Assembly (NCBI RefSeq): GCF_004151235.1
Contig: NZ_JUIV01000007.1
Location: 62,001-126,000 of the forward strand
Reading direction: 5' to 3'
DNA length: 64,000 nucleotides
Source of the DNA: Flavobacterium anhuiense
Lineage (GTDB): Bacteria; Bacteroidota; Bacteroidia; Flavobacteriales; Flavobacteriaceae
In this document: positions 26,862 to 35,049 of the stretch, one piece after another
Layout: every line of letters begins with the position of its first letter
Numbering within the stretch: position 1 is the stretch's first letter
Notes under the pieces: model-generated
The model's input: the letters and a program-made list of their open reading frames with translations, nothing else
Told to the model about the DNA's origin: nothing
Database searches by the model: none
Program-made: the position numbers and the translations under genes

Positions 26862-26968
26862 TTTAAATAAGCAACGCTCTATGTGAAAAATAATTTCTTT
26901 CAGGAAAATGTAGTAGGCAACCACTCTTTTGTGGCTGCTAGATTATTTATCTATAAAAGAAAGGAATT
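26862..26968 (+). promoter_or_regulatory. Leader of the ABC-F gene with hairpin and start-stop codons
   Basis: Contains ATGTGA (26881), then AGGAAA-ATGTAG (ATG at 26908) directly followed by an imperfect hairpin, CAACCAC / GTGGCTG (26918-26937). Leaders of ABC-F antibiotic-resistance genes in Firmicutes work by ribosome-mediated attenuation; whether this one does is inference. Confidence 0.4.
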
Positions 26969-28555
26969 ATGCTTATTCTTCAAAATATCTCCTATCAGCA
27001 TGAGAATAAAGACATGCTGTTTCAAAACATTAGTTTTACACTAAATCATCACGATAAAACCGCTTTGGTCGGGAATAATGGTGTTGGAAAATCTACCTTA
27101 TTAAAAATTATTGCAGGTCAACTACAGTCTTTTTCAGGGCAGATCATTCATAATTCAAAACCTTATTTTGTTCCGCAGCTATTCGGACAATTTAACGATT
27201 TAACTATTGCAGAAGCCTTACAAATAAAGGAAAAAATAACTTCACTTAAAGAAATACTTGAAGGTATCGTAACCGAAGAAAATCTTCAGTTTCTCAATGA
27301 TGACTGGACAATCGAGGAACGCTGTAACGAAGCTTTGTCATATTGGCAACTCCATGATTTGGATTTGAACCAAAAAATAGAAACTTTAAGCGGTGGTCAG
27401 AAAACAAAAGTCTTTTTGGCCGGAATTATGATTCATGAACCCGATCTAGTTTTGTTAGATGAACCAAGCAATCATTTAGATTTTGCTGGCAGAACGTTAT
27501 TGTATGATTTTATAAAATCTACTTCTAGTACACTTTTAGTGGTTAGCCACGACAGAACATTGCTCAATCTTTTAAATAAGACTTTAGAAATGACAAAAAA
27601 TGAAATTTCGGTCTATGGTGGCAATTATGATTTTTATAGCGAACAGAAGAAAATTGAACATAATGCTTTAGAACAAGATGTTCAAAGCAAAGAAAAGGCA
27701 TTGAAAAAAGCCAAGGAAAAAGAAAGAGAAACTATTGAACGCCAAAATAAATTGGATTCAAGAGGAAAAAAGAAACAGGAAAAATCGGGTGTTGCCAGAA
27801 TTATGATGAATACACTTCGAAATAAAGCTGAAAACAGTAGTTCTAAACTGAAAGATGTTCATGCGGAAAAAATCAGCGGTATTTCTGAAGATTTGAGACA
27901 GTTGCGTTCGTCTCTTCCTGCTATTGATCAGATGAAGTTTGGATTTGAAAACAATTCTTTCCTTAAAGGTAAAACTCTTTTTAAAGCTTCTGATGTTAAT
28001 TATGCTTATGCAGATCAATTTCTTTGGAAAGAAAATCTCAATTTTGAAATTCTTTCTGGAGAACGCCTTGTCATAAAAGGCCTAAATGGTTCTGGAAAAA
28101 CAACTTTAATCAAAATTATTCTTGGAGAATTGATCCCAACGCATGGTCAAGCCACTTCATTGGCAAAAAAAGCAATTTATATTGATCAGGATTATTCATT
28201 ATTGAATCAGAATCTTAAAATTTATGAACAAGCTCAGGCTTTTAATGACTGCGGTTTAGAAGAGCATGAAATAAAAATGAGATTAAATCGCTTCTTGTTT
28301 TCCAGAAATGACTGGGATAAACCTTGCAATGCATTAAGCGGAGGCGAACGAATGCGTTTAATGCTTTGTTGTCTGACTATTAGTAATGTTCCTCCTGAGA
28401 TTATTATTCTCGACGAGCCAACAAATAATCTCGATATTCAAAACATTGAAATATTAACTGCCGCAATCAATGAGTATAAAGGAACTTTGATTGTAATTTC
28501 GCACGATCAATCTTTTTTGGAGCAAATTAATATAGAAAAGAGCATTTTGCTTTAA
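26969..28555 (+). CDS. ABC-F family ATPase (ribosome-associated)
   Basis: 528 residues, two ABC domains on one chain and no membrane segment, which defines ABC-F. First Walker A GNNGVGKST (35-43), signature LSGGQKTK, Walker B VLLDEPSNHLD; second Walker A GLNGSGKTT, LSGGERMR, ILDEPTNNLD. The linker of about 80 charged residues between domains is the part that reaches into the ribosome. ABC-F proteins rescue stalled ribosomes or protect from ribosome antibiotics. Which role applies cannot be told; the long leader hints at inducible protection. Confidence 0.93.
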   Translation: MLILQNISYQHENKDMLFQNISFTLNHHDKTALVGNNGVGKSTLLKIIAGQLQSFSGQIIHNSKPYFVPQLFGQFNDLTIAEALQIKEKITSLKEILEGIVTEENLQFLNDDWTIEERCNEALSYWQLHDLDLNQKIETLSGGQKTKVFLAGIMIHEPDLVLLDEPSNHLDFAGRTLLYDFIKSTSSTLLVVSHDRTLLNLLNKTLEMTKNEISVYGGNYDFYSEQKKIEHNALEQDVQSKEKALKKAKEKERETIERQNKLDSRGKKKQEKSGVARIMMNTLRNKAENSSSKLKDVHAEKISGISEDLRQLRSSLPAIDQMKFGFENNSFLKGKTLFKASDVNYAYADQFLWKENLNFEILSGERLVIKGLNGSGKTTLIKIILGELIPTHGQATSLAKKAIYIDQDYSLLNQNLKIYEQAQAFNDCGLEEHEIKMRLNRFLFSRNDWDKPCNALSGGERMRLMLCCLTISNVPPEIIILDEPTNNLDIQNIEILTAAINEYKGTLIVISHDQSFLEQINIEKSILL

Positions 28556-28568
28556 AATAAAAACTATT

Positions 28569-28598
28569 AGCGCTGAGAATTATCTTAGCGCTTTTCTT
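28569..28598 (+). terminator. Terminator of the ABC-F gene
   Basis: AGCGCTGAGA-ATTA-TCTTAGCGCT stem (one G-T pair) followed by TTTCTTTT. Confidence 0.85.
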
Positions 28599-28699
28599 TT
28601 ACTATTAATTCATTTTGAAATAATTAAAATAAAAATTCCGTAAATTGCAGTAAATACCTATAAATTCCAATTGCAACGTTTAATTAAATTTTGAATTTT

Positions 28700-29752
28700 A
28701 TGAAACCAAAAAACAGAATTTTTCCTGCCCTACTTGCTTTTACATTATTAATAACCGAAACTGTACTTCCTTGCACAAGGATAGTTTACGAAGGCCTAAA
28801 CGGAACAATTATTACTGCACGATCGATGGATTGGAAAGGTGAAATTCCGGCTAATTTATGGATTTTCCCGCGTGGAATTGAAAGATCTGGTGAAGTTGGA
28901 ACCAGTTCGATTAAATGGAAATCTAAATACGGAAGCGTTATTACCAGTTCTTGGGACATTGCTTCTTCTGATGGTATGAACGAAAAAGGACTTGTGGGCA
29001 ATCTTTTGTGGTTGGTAGAATCGCAATATCCTCCGTTTGAAAAGAATGGAAAAGTAAAAGGTCTGGCTGTTTCTTTATGGCTTCAATATGTTTTAGATAA
29101 TTTTTCTACTGTTGCAGAAACAGTTGCGGCTCTTGGTAAGAATGATTTTGTAATAACCTCTTCACATATTCCGGGAACTAATATTTATGCTACAGTGCAT
29201 CTTTCTATTTCTGATTCTACTGGAGATAATGCTATTTTTGAATATATAAACGGCAAGTTGGTTATTCATCATGATAGAAAATATGTAGCAATGACCAATT
29301 CTCCTATCTTTGAGCAGCAATTAGCTATCAATGCATATTGGAAAGGAATTCCAGGCACCATTATGCTACCAGGAACCAATCGTGCCGCAGATCGCTTTGT
29401 ACGAGCTTCTTATTATATTGATGCTATTCCGAAGACAGATAATATCAGAACGGCTTTATCTAGTGTTTTTGGTGTCATTAGAAACTGTTCTGTCCCTTTA
29501 GGAATTTCCTCAGAAACAGAACCTAACATCTCCTCTACCCGCTGGAGAACGGTTGCCGATCAAAAAAATCTGGTTTATTATTTTGATAATGTTTTGAATC
29601 CGAATGTAATTTGGGTTGAATTCAGTAAAATTGATTTTAGCGAAAAGGGAAAAATTAGAAAATTAAGTTTGGCCAATAATGAGAATTATTCAGGTGACTC
29701 TTTGATTAATTTCAAGGAAACAAAGCCTTTTCAGTTTGCCGGATTAGATTAA
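28700..29752 (+). CDS. Linear amide C-N hydrolase (choloylglycine hydrolase/penicillin V acylase family)
   Basis: 350 residues from the ATG at 28700. A signal peptide ends just before Cys25 (V-L-P-C-T-R); in this Ntn-hydrolase family that Cys becomes the N-terminal nucleophile. R-S-M-D-W, then D-G-M-N-E-K-G-L and M-T-N-S-P-I-F are the conserved substrate-pocket motifs. Substrate could be a bile-salt-like, penicillin V-like or N-acyl homoserine lactone amide; none can be chosen from sequence. Located in the periplasm or outside. Ends in its own terminator. Confidence 0.9.
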   Translation: MKPKNRIFPALLAFTLLITETVLPCTRIVYEGLNGTIITARSMDWKGEIPANLWIFPRGIERSGEVGTSSIKWKSKYGSVITSSWDIASSDGMNEKGLVGNLLWLVESQYPPFEKNGKVKGLAVSLWLQYVLDNFSTVAETVAALGKNDFVITSSHIPGTNIYATVHLSISDSTGDNAIFEYINGKLVIHHDRKYVAMTNSPIFEQQLAINAYWKGIPGTIMLPGTNRAADRFVRASYYIDAIPKTDNIRTALSSVFGVIRNCSVPLGISSETEPNISSTRWRTVADQKNLVYYFDNVLNPNVIWVEFSKIDFSEKGKIRKLSLANNENYSGDSLINFKETKPFQFAGLD

Positions 29753-29784
29753 AAACACTTTTTCCAAGTAAAACAAACAGCATA

Positions 29785-29821
29785 AAACCTTCAAATTGAA
29801 AAGTTTGAAGGTTTCTTTTTT
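29785..29821 (+). terminator. Terminator after the amide hydrolase gene
   Basis: AAACCTTCAAA / TTTGAAGGTTT, 8-base loop, then CTTTTTT. Confidence 0.85.
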
Positions 29822-29841
29822 GAAAAAAATGAAAAAAAATA

Positions 29842-29871
29842 TTGCGCAGTCAAATGACTTCATTATATTTG
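29842..29871 (+). promoter_or_regulatory. Promoter of the arsR operon
   Basis: TTG at 29842-29844, 19-base spacer, TATATTTG at 29864-29871: exact match to the Bacteroidota TTG-N19-TAnnTTTG promoter, 19 bases before the start codon. Confidence 0.8.
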
Positions 29872-29886
29872 CAGTCAAATAACTGC
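29846..29886 (+). promoter_or_regulatory. Two operator candidates for the ArsR-family repressor
   Basis: GCAGTCAAATGACT at 29846-29859 (contains the palindrome AGTCA-AA-TGACT) lies between the -33 and -7 boxes. GCAGTCAAATAACTGC at 29871-29886 overlaps the end of the -7 box. The repeats start 25 bases apart. Such spacing fits self-repression. Confidence 0.65.
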
Positions 29887-29889
29887 ATA

Positions 29890-30207
29890 ATGGAAATTAG
29901 AAGAGATGTTTTTCAAGCCATAGCCGATCCTACCCGAAGAGCTATTTTAAGTTTAGTTGCCATTCAGGCCATGACACCTGGAGCAATTGCCGAGAATTTT
30001 AATTCGTCAAGACAGACTATTTCAAAGCATATTCAGATTTTGAACGAATGTGAACTATTACACCAAATACAAAACGGAAGAGAAATTTATTATCATTTAA
30101 ACCCAGAAAAAATGAAAGAAATTGACAAGTTCATCGAACCATTCAGAAAAATGTGGGACGATCGTTTTAATAAGTTAGAATCAATTATGAAAAACTATAA
30201 AAAATAA
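29890..30207 (+). CDS. ArsR-family transcriptional regulator
   Basis: 105 residues from ATG 29890; the frame is open further upstream but runs through the promoter. Winged helix with [20 protein letters not shown], then [13 protein letters not shown] as recognition helix. No cysteine pair of the metal-sensing ArsR type, so it belongs to the group that pairs with SRPBCC (AHSA1) genes, often called SdpR-like. It very likely represses its own operon through the sites above. Confidence 0.92.
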   Translation: MEIRRDVFQAIADPTRRAILSLVAIQAMTPGAIAENFNSSRQTISKHIQILNECELLHQIQNGREIYYHLNPEKMKEIDKFIEPFRKMWDDRFNKLESIMKNYKK

Positions 30208-30210
30208 ACC

Positions 30211-30678
30211 ATGGAAAAGAAAACAAAAATTCACGCCGAAGATGACAGATTGGATCTTGTGATTACAAGAGAATTTGATCTGCCAGTTGAATTATTATTT
30301 AAAGCTCATACCGAGTCTGAAATTGTAGCACAATGGATGGGTACAAAAGTTTTGAAACTGGAAAGCAAAAAATATGGCGGATGGGAGTATGAAACCAGCG
30401 ATCCTAACGGTAATCTAGTTTTTAAAGCAAATGGTGTTTTTCATGATTTTGTTCCAAATGAAAAAATAGTACGCACTTTTGAAATGGATAACCCCAATTT
30501 TGCGCCTCAATTAGAATTTTTAGAGTTTGAAAAATTATCTGATGATACCAGCAAATTGACCATGCAAATTATTTATAAATCTATTGAGCACAGAACAACG
30601 CAGTTAAAATTGCCATTTGCACAAGGATTAAATATGGCACACAACCGATTGGAAGAAATTGTAACTAAACTAAAATAA
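30211..30678 (+). CDS. SRPBCC (AHSA1-like) domain protein
   Basis: 155 residues, Bet v1-like fold. V-I-T-R-E-F-D-L-P-V-E-L-L-F-K-A-H-T and later W-M-G and Y-G-G-W-E-Y-E mark the family, often termed activator of Hsp90 ATPase homologue 1-like. These proteins hold small hydrophobic ligands; the ligand here is unknown. Three bases from the arsR stop and five from the next gene, so translation is linked. Confidence 0.9.
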   Translation: MEKKTKIHAEDDRLDLVITREFDLPVELLFKAHTESEIVAQWMGTKVLKLESKKYGGWEYETSDPNGNLVFKANGVFHDFVPNEKIVRTFEMDNPNFAPQLEFLEFEKLSDDTSKLTMQIIYKSIEHRTTQLKLPFAQGLNMAHNRLEEIVTKLK

Positions 30679-30683
30679 GAATC

Positions 30684-31061
30684 ATGAGCAAAAGAAATAA
30701 AATTATCTATTGGGTTGCCACTTTATGGCTGGCTTTAGGAATGACATCAACAGGAATCGTACAGCTTATTCCTCTCAAAGAAGAAGCAGAAATGATACAA
30801 CATTTAGGATATCCGCTTTATTTTTTAACTCTTTTGGGCGTTTGGAAGCTTTTGGGAGTAATTGCAATCCTGATTCCGAAATTCGGTTTATTGAAAGAAT
30901 GGGCTTATGCAGGTTTCTTTTTTGCCATGTCTGGAGCTGTGGTTTCACATTTGGCTGTAAAAGATGATGCTTCAGCACTTTTTGGACCAATATTATTAAT
31001 TGTTTTGACTGTGGTTTCATGGTATTTAAGACCAGAAACTAGAAGATGCAGTTCTAATTAA
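30684..31061 (+). CDS. DoxX-like membrane protein
   Basis: 125 residues with four membrane helices of the DoxX_2 type; L-G-Y-P-L-Y-F-L-T-L-L-G-V-W-K-L-L-G is the characteristic second helix. Role unknown; DoxX proteins are tied to redox or thiol stress in some bacteria. Third gene of the arsR operon. Confidence 0.88.
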   Translation: MSKRNKIIYWVATLWLALGMTSTGIVQLIPLKEEAEMIQHLGYPLYFLTLLGVWKLLGVIAILIPKFGLLKEWAYAGFFFAMSGAVVSHLAVKDDASALFGPILLIVLTVVSWYLRPETRRCSSN

Positions 31062-31073
31062 AAACTTAAGAAA

Positions 31074-31631
31074 ATGAAAAAGCAACTTACCATAAACGAG
31101 CAAGACGAATTATTGACCATACTCGAAAAACGTTTTGAAAAGAATAAAAACCGTCACGAAAATCTAGATTGGGCAAAAATTGAAGCTAAACTAAAAGCTA
31201 ATCCATTAAAACTATGGTCTCTTGACGAAATGGAAAGAACTGAAGGCGAGCCTGACGTAGTTGGATATGATGCTAAAACTGACGAATATCTTTTTGTGGA
31301 TTGTTCTGCTGAAAGTCCGAAAGGGCGCAGAAGTGTTTGTTATGATCATGAAGCGCTGGAAAAAAGAAAAGAGCATAAACCAGCTGACAGCGCTATAAAT
31401 ATGGCGGAACAAATGGGAATTGAAATCTTAAACGAAGGGCAATATAAAGAGCTGCAAAAATTAGGAAAATTTGATACTAAAACTTCAAGCTGGATTTTAA
31501 CTCCGTCAGAGATTAGGAAATTAGGTGGTGCGATTTTCTCAGATTTCAGATATAATACCGTTTTTGTTTATCATAATGGAGCAGAATCGTATTATGCTGC
31601 GAGAGGATTTCGCGGTTTATTAAGAGTTTAA
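31074..31631 (+). CDS. DUF4256 family protein
   Basis: 185 residues. The family signature is seen in L-T-I-L-E-K-R-F-E-K-N-x-x-R-H and in G-E-P-D-V-V-G-Y-D, S-P-K-G-R-R-S-x-C-Y-D and L-D-x-x-T-S-S-W. It is a cytosolic protein of unknown function found next to ArsR/SRPBCC genes in many bacteria. Fourth and last gene of the operon, 12 bases after doxX. Confidence 0.88.
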   Translation: MKKQLTINEQDELLTILEKRFEKNKNRHENLDWAKIEAKLKANPLKLWSLDEMERTEGEPDVVGYDAKTDEYLFVDCSAESPKGRRSVCYDHEALEKRKEHKPADSAINMAEQMGIEILNEGQYKELQKLGKFDTKTSSWILTPSEIRKLGGAIFSDFRYNTVFVYHNGAESYYAARGFRGLLRV

Positions 31632-31635
31632 AAGA

Positions 31636-31815
31636 ATTCGTTCCGTTAGGAATGTTTCATCGGTAGAACTAAATTGATTTAGAGAGTACGTTCCGTAGCA
31701 ACGTTTGATTTTTTGATATGCTATTTTCATAAAATCAGGTGTCCCTACAGGACACAATGTAGACGCTATTTTCCTTTTCTACCTATGAGATATTCCTACG
31801 GAATATATTTTGTAT
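31636..31815. repeat. GTTCCGTAGGAAC-type palindromic repeat cluster
   Basis: Short palindromes stand one after another: TTCCGTTAGGAA (31642-31653), ACGTTCCGTAGCAACGT (31689-31705), GTGTCCCTACAGGACAC (31740-31756) and TATTCCTACGGAATA (31790-31804). The phrase CATCGGTAGAACT also recurs in Bacteroidota. The whole sits between convergent operons. Confidence 0.7.
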
Positions 31816-31837
31816 AGTTGTATTCTGATCAGCTTTT

Positions 31838-32188
31838 TTATTCTCTTAAAATCTTTTCCATCTTTCGTCCTTTGGCGATTTCATCAATTAATTTGTCTAG
31901 ATATCGCATTTTTTGAATTAAAGGATCTTCAATCTCTTCTACACGATAACCACAGATTACGCCAGTAATTTTAGAAGCATTCGGATTGATTTCTGGAGCT
32001 TCAGCAAAGAATGTTTGAAAGTCCACTTTCTTTTCAATCTGCTCTTTAATTTGTTCGTCGCTATATCCTGTAAGCCATTTTATTACCGTATCTAATTCTT
32101 CTTTAGTTCTTCCTTTTTTTTCAACTTTTTGAATGTATAAAGGATATACGCTAGAAAATAGGATTTTGTAGATTCTTTCCGTTTTCAT
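31838..32188 (-). CDS. DUF2200 family protein
   Basis: 116 residues. Start [28 protein letters not shown] and later [22 protein letters not shown] are the conserved DUF2200 sequence. Function unknown; cytosolic. Single-gene unit on the minus strand. Confidence 0.9.
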   Translation of the reverse strand: MKTERIYKILFSSVYPLYIQKVEKKGRTKEELDTVIKWLTGYSDEQIKEQIEKKVDFQTFFAEAPEINPNASKITGVICGYRVEEIEDPLIQKMRYLDKLIDEIAKGRKMEKILRE

Positions 32189-32306
32189 TTAGTTTGATTT
32201 AAGTCGAAATACGTTTATGTAAATATAATTCAAAAGCAAACAGAATAAAAATGCAAGCAATATTTAATATCTTAGATTCTCGAAAAATAACCTTAAAAAC
32301 TTTCTT

Positions 32307-32705
32307 ATGGAAAACAATTCAAACGATACAACACCAAAAGTGACTGGACTTGGCGGTATTTTCTTTTTTATGGATAATCCAAAAGAAACCAAAGAATGGT
32401 ATGCTAAAAATTTAGGATTAGAAATCAATGAATGGGGTTCTTCAAGTTTCGAATCTAGAAATATGGATAATCCAGAACAGATAGAATCTACGCAATGGTG
32501 TCCTTTTAAGAAAGGAGATGAATATTTTTCTCCGTCTAAAAAAGAATTTATGATAAACTACCGTGTTCAGAATATTGAAGGTCTTGTAGAAAAACTGAAA
32601 GCAAACGGAGTTACGGTTCTCGACAATATCGAAACGTACGAATATGGTAAGTTTGTACACATTATGGATACGGAAGGCAATAAAATTGAACTTTGGGAAC
32701 CTTAA
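32307..32705 (+). CDS. VOC superfamily protein
   Basis: 132 residues, glyoxalase/bleomycin-resistance fold. L-G-G-I-F-F-F-M-D-N-P-K-E-T-K-E-W-Y begins the first unit and I-M-D-T-E-G-N-K-I-E-L-W-E-P ends the second; E is the usual metal ligand. Substrate unknown. One of three VOC proteins in this window, none closely alike. Confidence 0.88.
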   Translation: MENNSNDTTPKVTGLGGIFFFMDNPKETKEWYAKNLGLEINEWGSSSFESRNMDNPEQIESTQWCPFKKGDEYFSPSKKEFMINYRVQNIEGLVEKLKANGVTVLDNIETYEYGKFVHIMDTEGNKIELWEP

Positions 32706-32757
32706 ATTGAGTTATGAGTTATGAATTATGAGTTATTGCTAAACGTTTAAAAACAAT

Positions 32758-33276
32758 ATGTTTAATACATTAGTTAAAATCAATTGTCATTCAAAAAATA
32801 GTCTTTTAAAATACATTGCGGGCAATTTATTAGAGAAATTATACTGCTGTGAAATAAACTGTGCAGAAATGGATAAAACCGTTTTGTTTGCGCATCATGG
32901 GCGCGGATGCACCATCGTAGCATCTAAAATCTGCGAAAATGTGGTTATTTTTCAAAATGTTTCTATTGGAGCCAATTTGAAGTACAATAAAATTACGAAT
33001 GAATGGGAAAACGTCGGAAATCCAATTATTGCTAAAAATGTGATTATTGCCGATGGCGCCAAAATTTTAGGGCCAATAGTTATTGGAGAAAATTCGGTAA
33101 TTGGCGCGGGAGCTATTATAACCAAAAGTATTCCGGCGAATAGTGTAGCTTATGGCGTAAATCAATTTAAGCCAAAAGATGAAAATTACGATTTGATTTT
33201 TAATCCAAATATGATTCGCCCTGAGAAAATAATTGAAGCAAACAAAAAACTAGTAGCAGAGTTTAATAAACACTAA
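32758..33276 (+). CDS. Hexapeptide-repeat (left-handed beta helix) acyltransferase, serine acetyltransferase-like
   Basis: 172 residues. Hexapeptide turns run from about 60 to 145 (C-T-I-V-A-S, V-V-I-F-Q-N-V-S-I-G-A, I-I-A-K-N-V-I-I-A-D-G-A, I-V-I-G-E-N-S-V-I-G-A-G-A-I-I-T-K-S-I). The order resembles CysE C-terminal domains, but the helical N-terminal half of CysE is absent and no cys genes adjoin. Acceptor unknown; could be a sugar or amino acid. Confidence 0.82.
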   Translation: MFNTLVKINCHSKNSLLKYIAGNLLEKLYCCEINCAEMDKTVLFAHHGRGCTIVASKICENVVIFQNVSIGANLKYNKITNEWENVGNPIIAKNVIIADGAKILGPIVIGENSVIGAGAIITKSIPANSVAYGVNQFKPKDENYDLIFNPNMIRPEKIIEANKKLVAEFNKH

Positions 33277-33292
33277 ATAATTGCAAACCAAA

Positions 33293-33931
33293 ATGAAATC
33301 AATTTTATCTCACCAATATATTACAGCTTTTAAATCGAAACTTGATATTTTTGATCAATTCATGAATATTGGCGCTGACACTAATGAAATTAGCAAATTA
33401 GAAGACTTTATTGAAGTTAAATTACCTGAATCCCACATTGATCTTCTTAAAACTTATAATGGAGAAAATCGAAGCATTGGCTTTATGGGAGGTTTTGGTT
33501 ACTTAGGAATTGAAGAGATGAAGATGCAGTGGACTTTCTTAAAAGAGGCTCCAGAAATGGAAGCTGAAGCAATTAATCAGGTAGAAAAGATAAAGAATAC
33601 TTTGTATTGCCCAAAAAGAATTCCGTTTGCGCATGATGGCTCTGGAAATTATTTGGTGATCGATTTTAATCCCAATTCAAAAGGAACTTTAGGGCAAATT
33701 TTGTACCTGCCAACTGGCGATCCTGAGCCAATTGCTGTTATTGCAGACAGTTTTGATGATTTTTTGAATTTAATAATCGAAAAAATAGAATCTGAAGAGT
33801 TAGAATTGATAGACGAAAGAGAGGATTGGGATGAAGAAGATTGGCATATGGCAGAAATCTATTTCCAAAATACTTGGGAAAATGATTGGAGTGATATCGC
33901 AGCAGAATACAATACTAAAATGAGCAATTAA
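33293..33931 (+). CDS. SMI1/KNR4 family protein
   Basis: 212 residues from ATG 33293. L-E-D-F-I-E-V-K-L-P-E-S-H-I-D-L-L-K-T-Y-N-G-E marks the SMI1/KNR4 fold, and P-F-A-H-D-G-S-G-N-Y-L-V-I-D is its second conserved segment. Bacterial members are often immunity proteins of contact-dependent toxin systems or housekeeping adaptors; no toxin gene adjoins. Acidic C-terminal tail. Confidence 0.85.
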   Translation: MKSILSHQYITAFKSKLDIFDQFMNIGADTNEISKLEDFIEVKLPESHIDLLKTYNGENRSIGFMGGFGYLGIEEMKMQWTFLKEAPEMEAEAINQVEKIKNTLYCPKRIPFAHDGSGNYLVIDFNPNSKGTLGQILYLPTGDPEPIAVIADSFDDFLNLIIEKIESEELELIDEREDWDEEDWHMAEIYFQNTWENDWSDIAAEYNTKMSN

Positions 33932-33973
33932 GTCTATTGCCTTATTTTGATTTCAAATTCAAAAAGCGAAAAA

Positions 33974-34369
33974 TTACATTCCCGGCCAATATAAAAAATT
34001 AAACTTATGCCCGTCTGGATCGGCAAAACCAAAAGTATAGCCTAATTGATAGTTTTCGGGTTCAGAAAAAATGGTTGCACCAGCTTTTCTGACTTTTTCG
34101 TACCAAAGGTCTACTTCTTCCCTGCTCTCTGCAGAAAGCGAAAAGATAATTTCGTTCTCATTTTTAGCATTTACTAAATTGCCTTTTAAGGCCGTTTTAA
34201 ATCTATCGGTTGTAAAAAAGTTGATTATAAAATTATTCTCCGCAATAGAAAAACTCACGATTTCCTCTGTGTTTTGTCCGTTTTGTTTGAAGCCTAAATC
34301 GGTATAAAATTGAATTGTTTGCTGTAAATCGTTTGAAACCAAGTTGGCCCATATCATTTTCGTTTTCAT
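33974..34369 (-). CDS. VOC superfamily protein
   Basis: 131 residues. M-I-W-A-N-L-V-S-N-D-L-Q-Q-T-I-Q-F-Y starts the first unit; G-Y-T-F-G-F-A-D-P-D-G-H-K-F-N-F is the end of the second, the form seen in lactoylglutathione-lyase-like proteins. Metal ligands are incomplete by eye. Transcribed alone on the minus strand. Confidence 0.87.
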   Translation of the reverse strand: MKTKMIWANLVSNDLQQTIQFYTDLGFKQNGQNTEEIVSFSIAENNFIINFFTTDRFKTALKGNLVNAKNENEIIFSLSAESREEVDLWYEKVRKAGATIFSEPENYQLGYTFGFADPDGHKFNFLYWPGM

Positions 34370-34501
34370 AAACTTTATTTTTAATTGATTACTAATAAGT
34401 TAGGAATTAGAATTTAAAAGTTTCTATAAAAAAGAATATATAAAGGCATGTTTCTATCAGGATTTTCTATTTTTAGACTCTGATATTTTATAAAACAATA
34501 T

Positions 34502-35008
34502 ATGATCCTAGCTTTTGACACGTATTACTTTGACCAGAAAGCCAAAACAATTTGTCTTGAATTTGCAGAATGGAACGAAGATAAAAACTTTAAAATTCAC
34601 TCTGAAACAATTGACAATGTAGAAGAATATATTCCAGGGGAATTCTACAGAAGAGAATTGCCTTGTATTTTGAGTTTGTTAAACCAAATTGATTTATCTA
34701 CAGTTGAAGTCATTGTGGTAGATGGTTTTGTGTATTTAAATGATGAACAGAAATATGGTTTGGGAGGTTACTTATACGAAAAGCTAAACAGAGAAATTCC
34801 GATTATTGGTGTAGCCAAAACAAATTTTGCGTCTATAGAAAAGTACAAAAAAGCTTTATTTAGAGGCGACAGCAAGAAACCATTATACATCACTTCTATC
34901 GGAATTGATTTGAATGAGGCTTTTAAAAAAGTAGAAAGCATGCACGGAGAATTTAGAATGCCAACTTTGTTGAAAGAATTAGATAGGCTGACGAAAGAAA
35001 ATCTTTAA
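34502..35008 (+). CDS. Endonuclease V-like protein
   Basis: 168 residues. Endonuclease V cuts DNA or RNA next to deoxyinosine. The catalytic pattern is preserved: D6 in A-F-D-T-Y-Y, the Y-I-P-G-x-F-Y-R-R-E loop (43-52, catalytic E52) and D74 in V-D-G-F-V-Y-L. The family is usually about 210-230 residues; this form lacks some N-terminal and C-terminal sequence and may have a divergent role. Two unknown genes surround it. Confidence 0.75.
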   Translation: MILAFDTYYFDQKAKTICLEFAEWNEDKNFKIHSETIDNVEEYIPGEFYRRELPCILSLLNQIDLSTVEVIVVDGFVYLNDEQKYGLGGYLYEKLNREIPIIGVAKTNFASIEKYKKALFRGDSKKPLYITSIGIDLNEAFKKVESMHGEFRMPTLLKELDRLTKENL

Positions 35009-35049
35009 TTAAATTGAACTAGAAAAAACAACTTTATAATTTTATTGAA

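Noticed and set aside
33293..33931. Toxin-immunity locus around the SMI1/KNR4 gene
   Set aside because: No polymorphic toxin or secretion gene is adjacent; neighbours are metabolic or VOC proteins.
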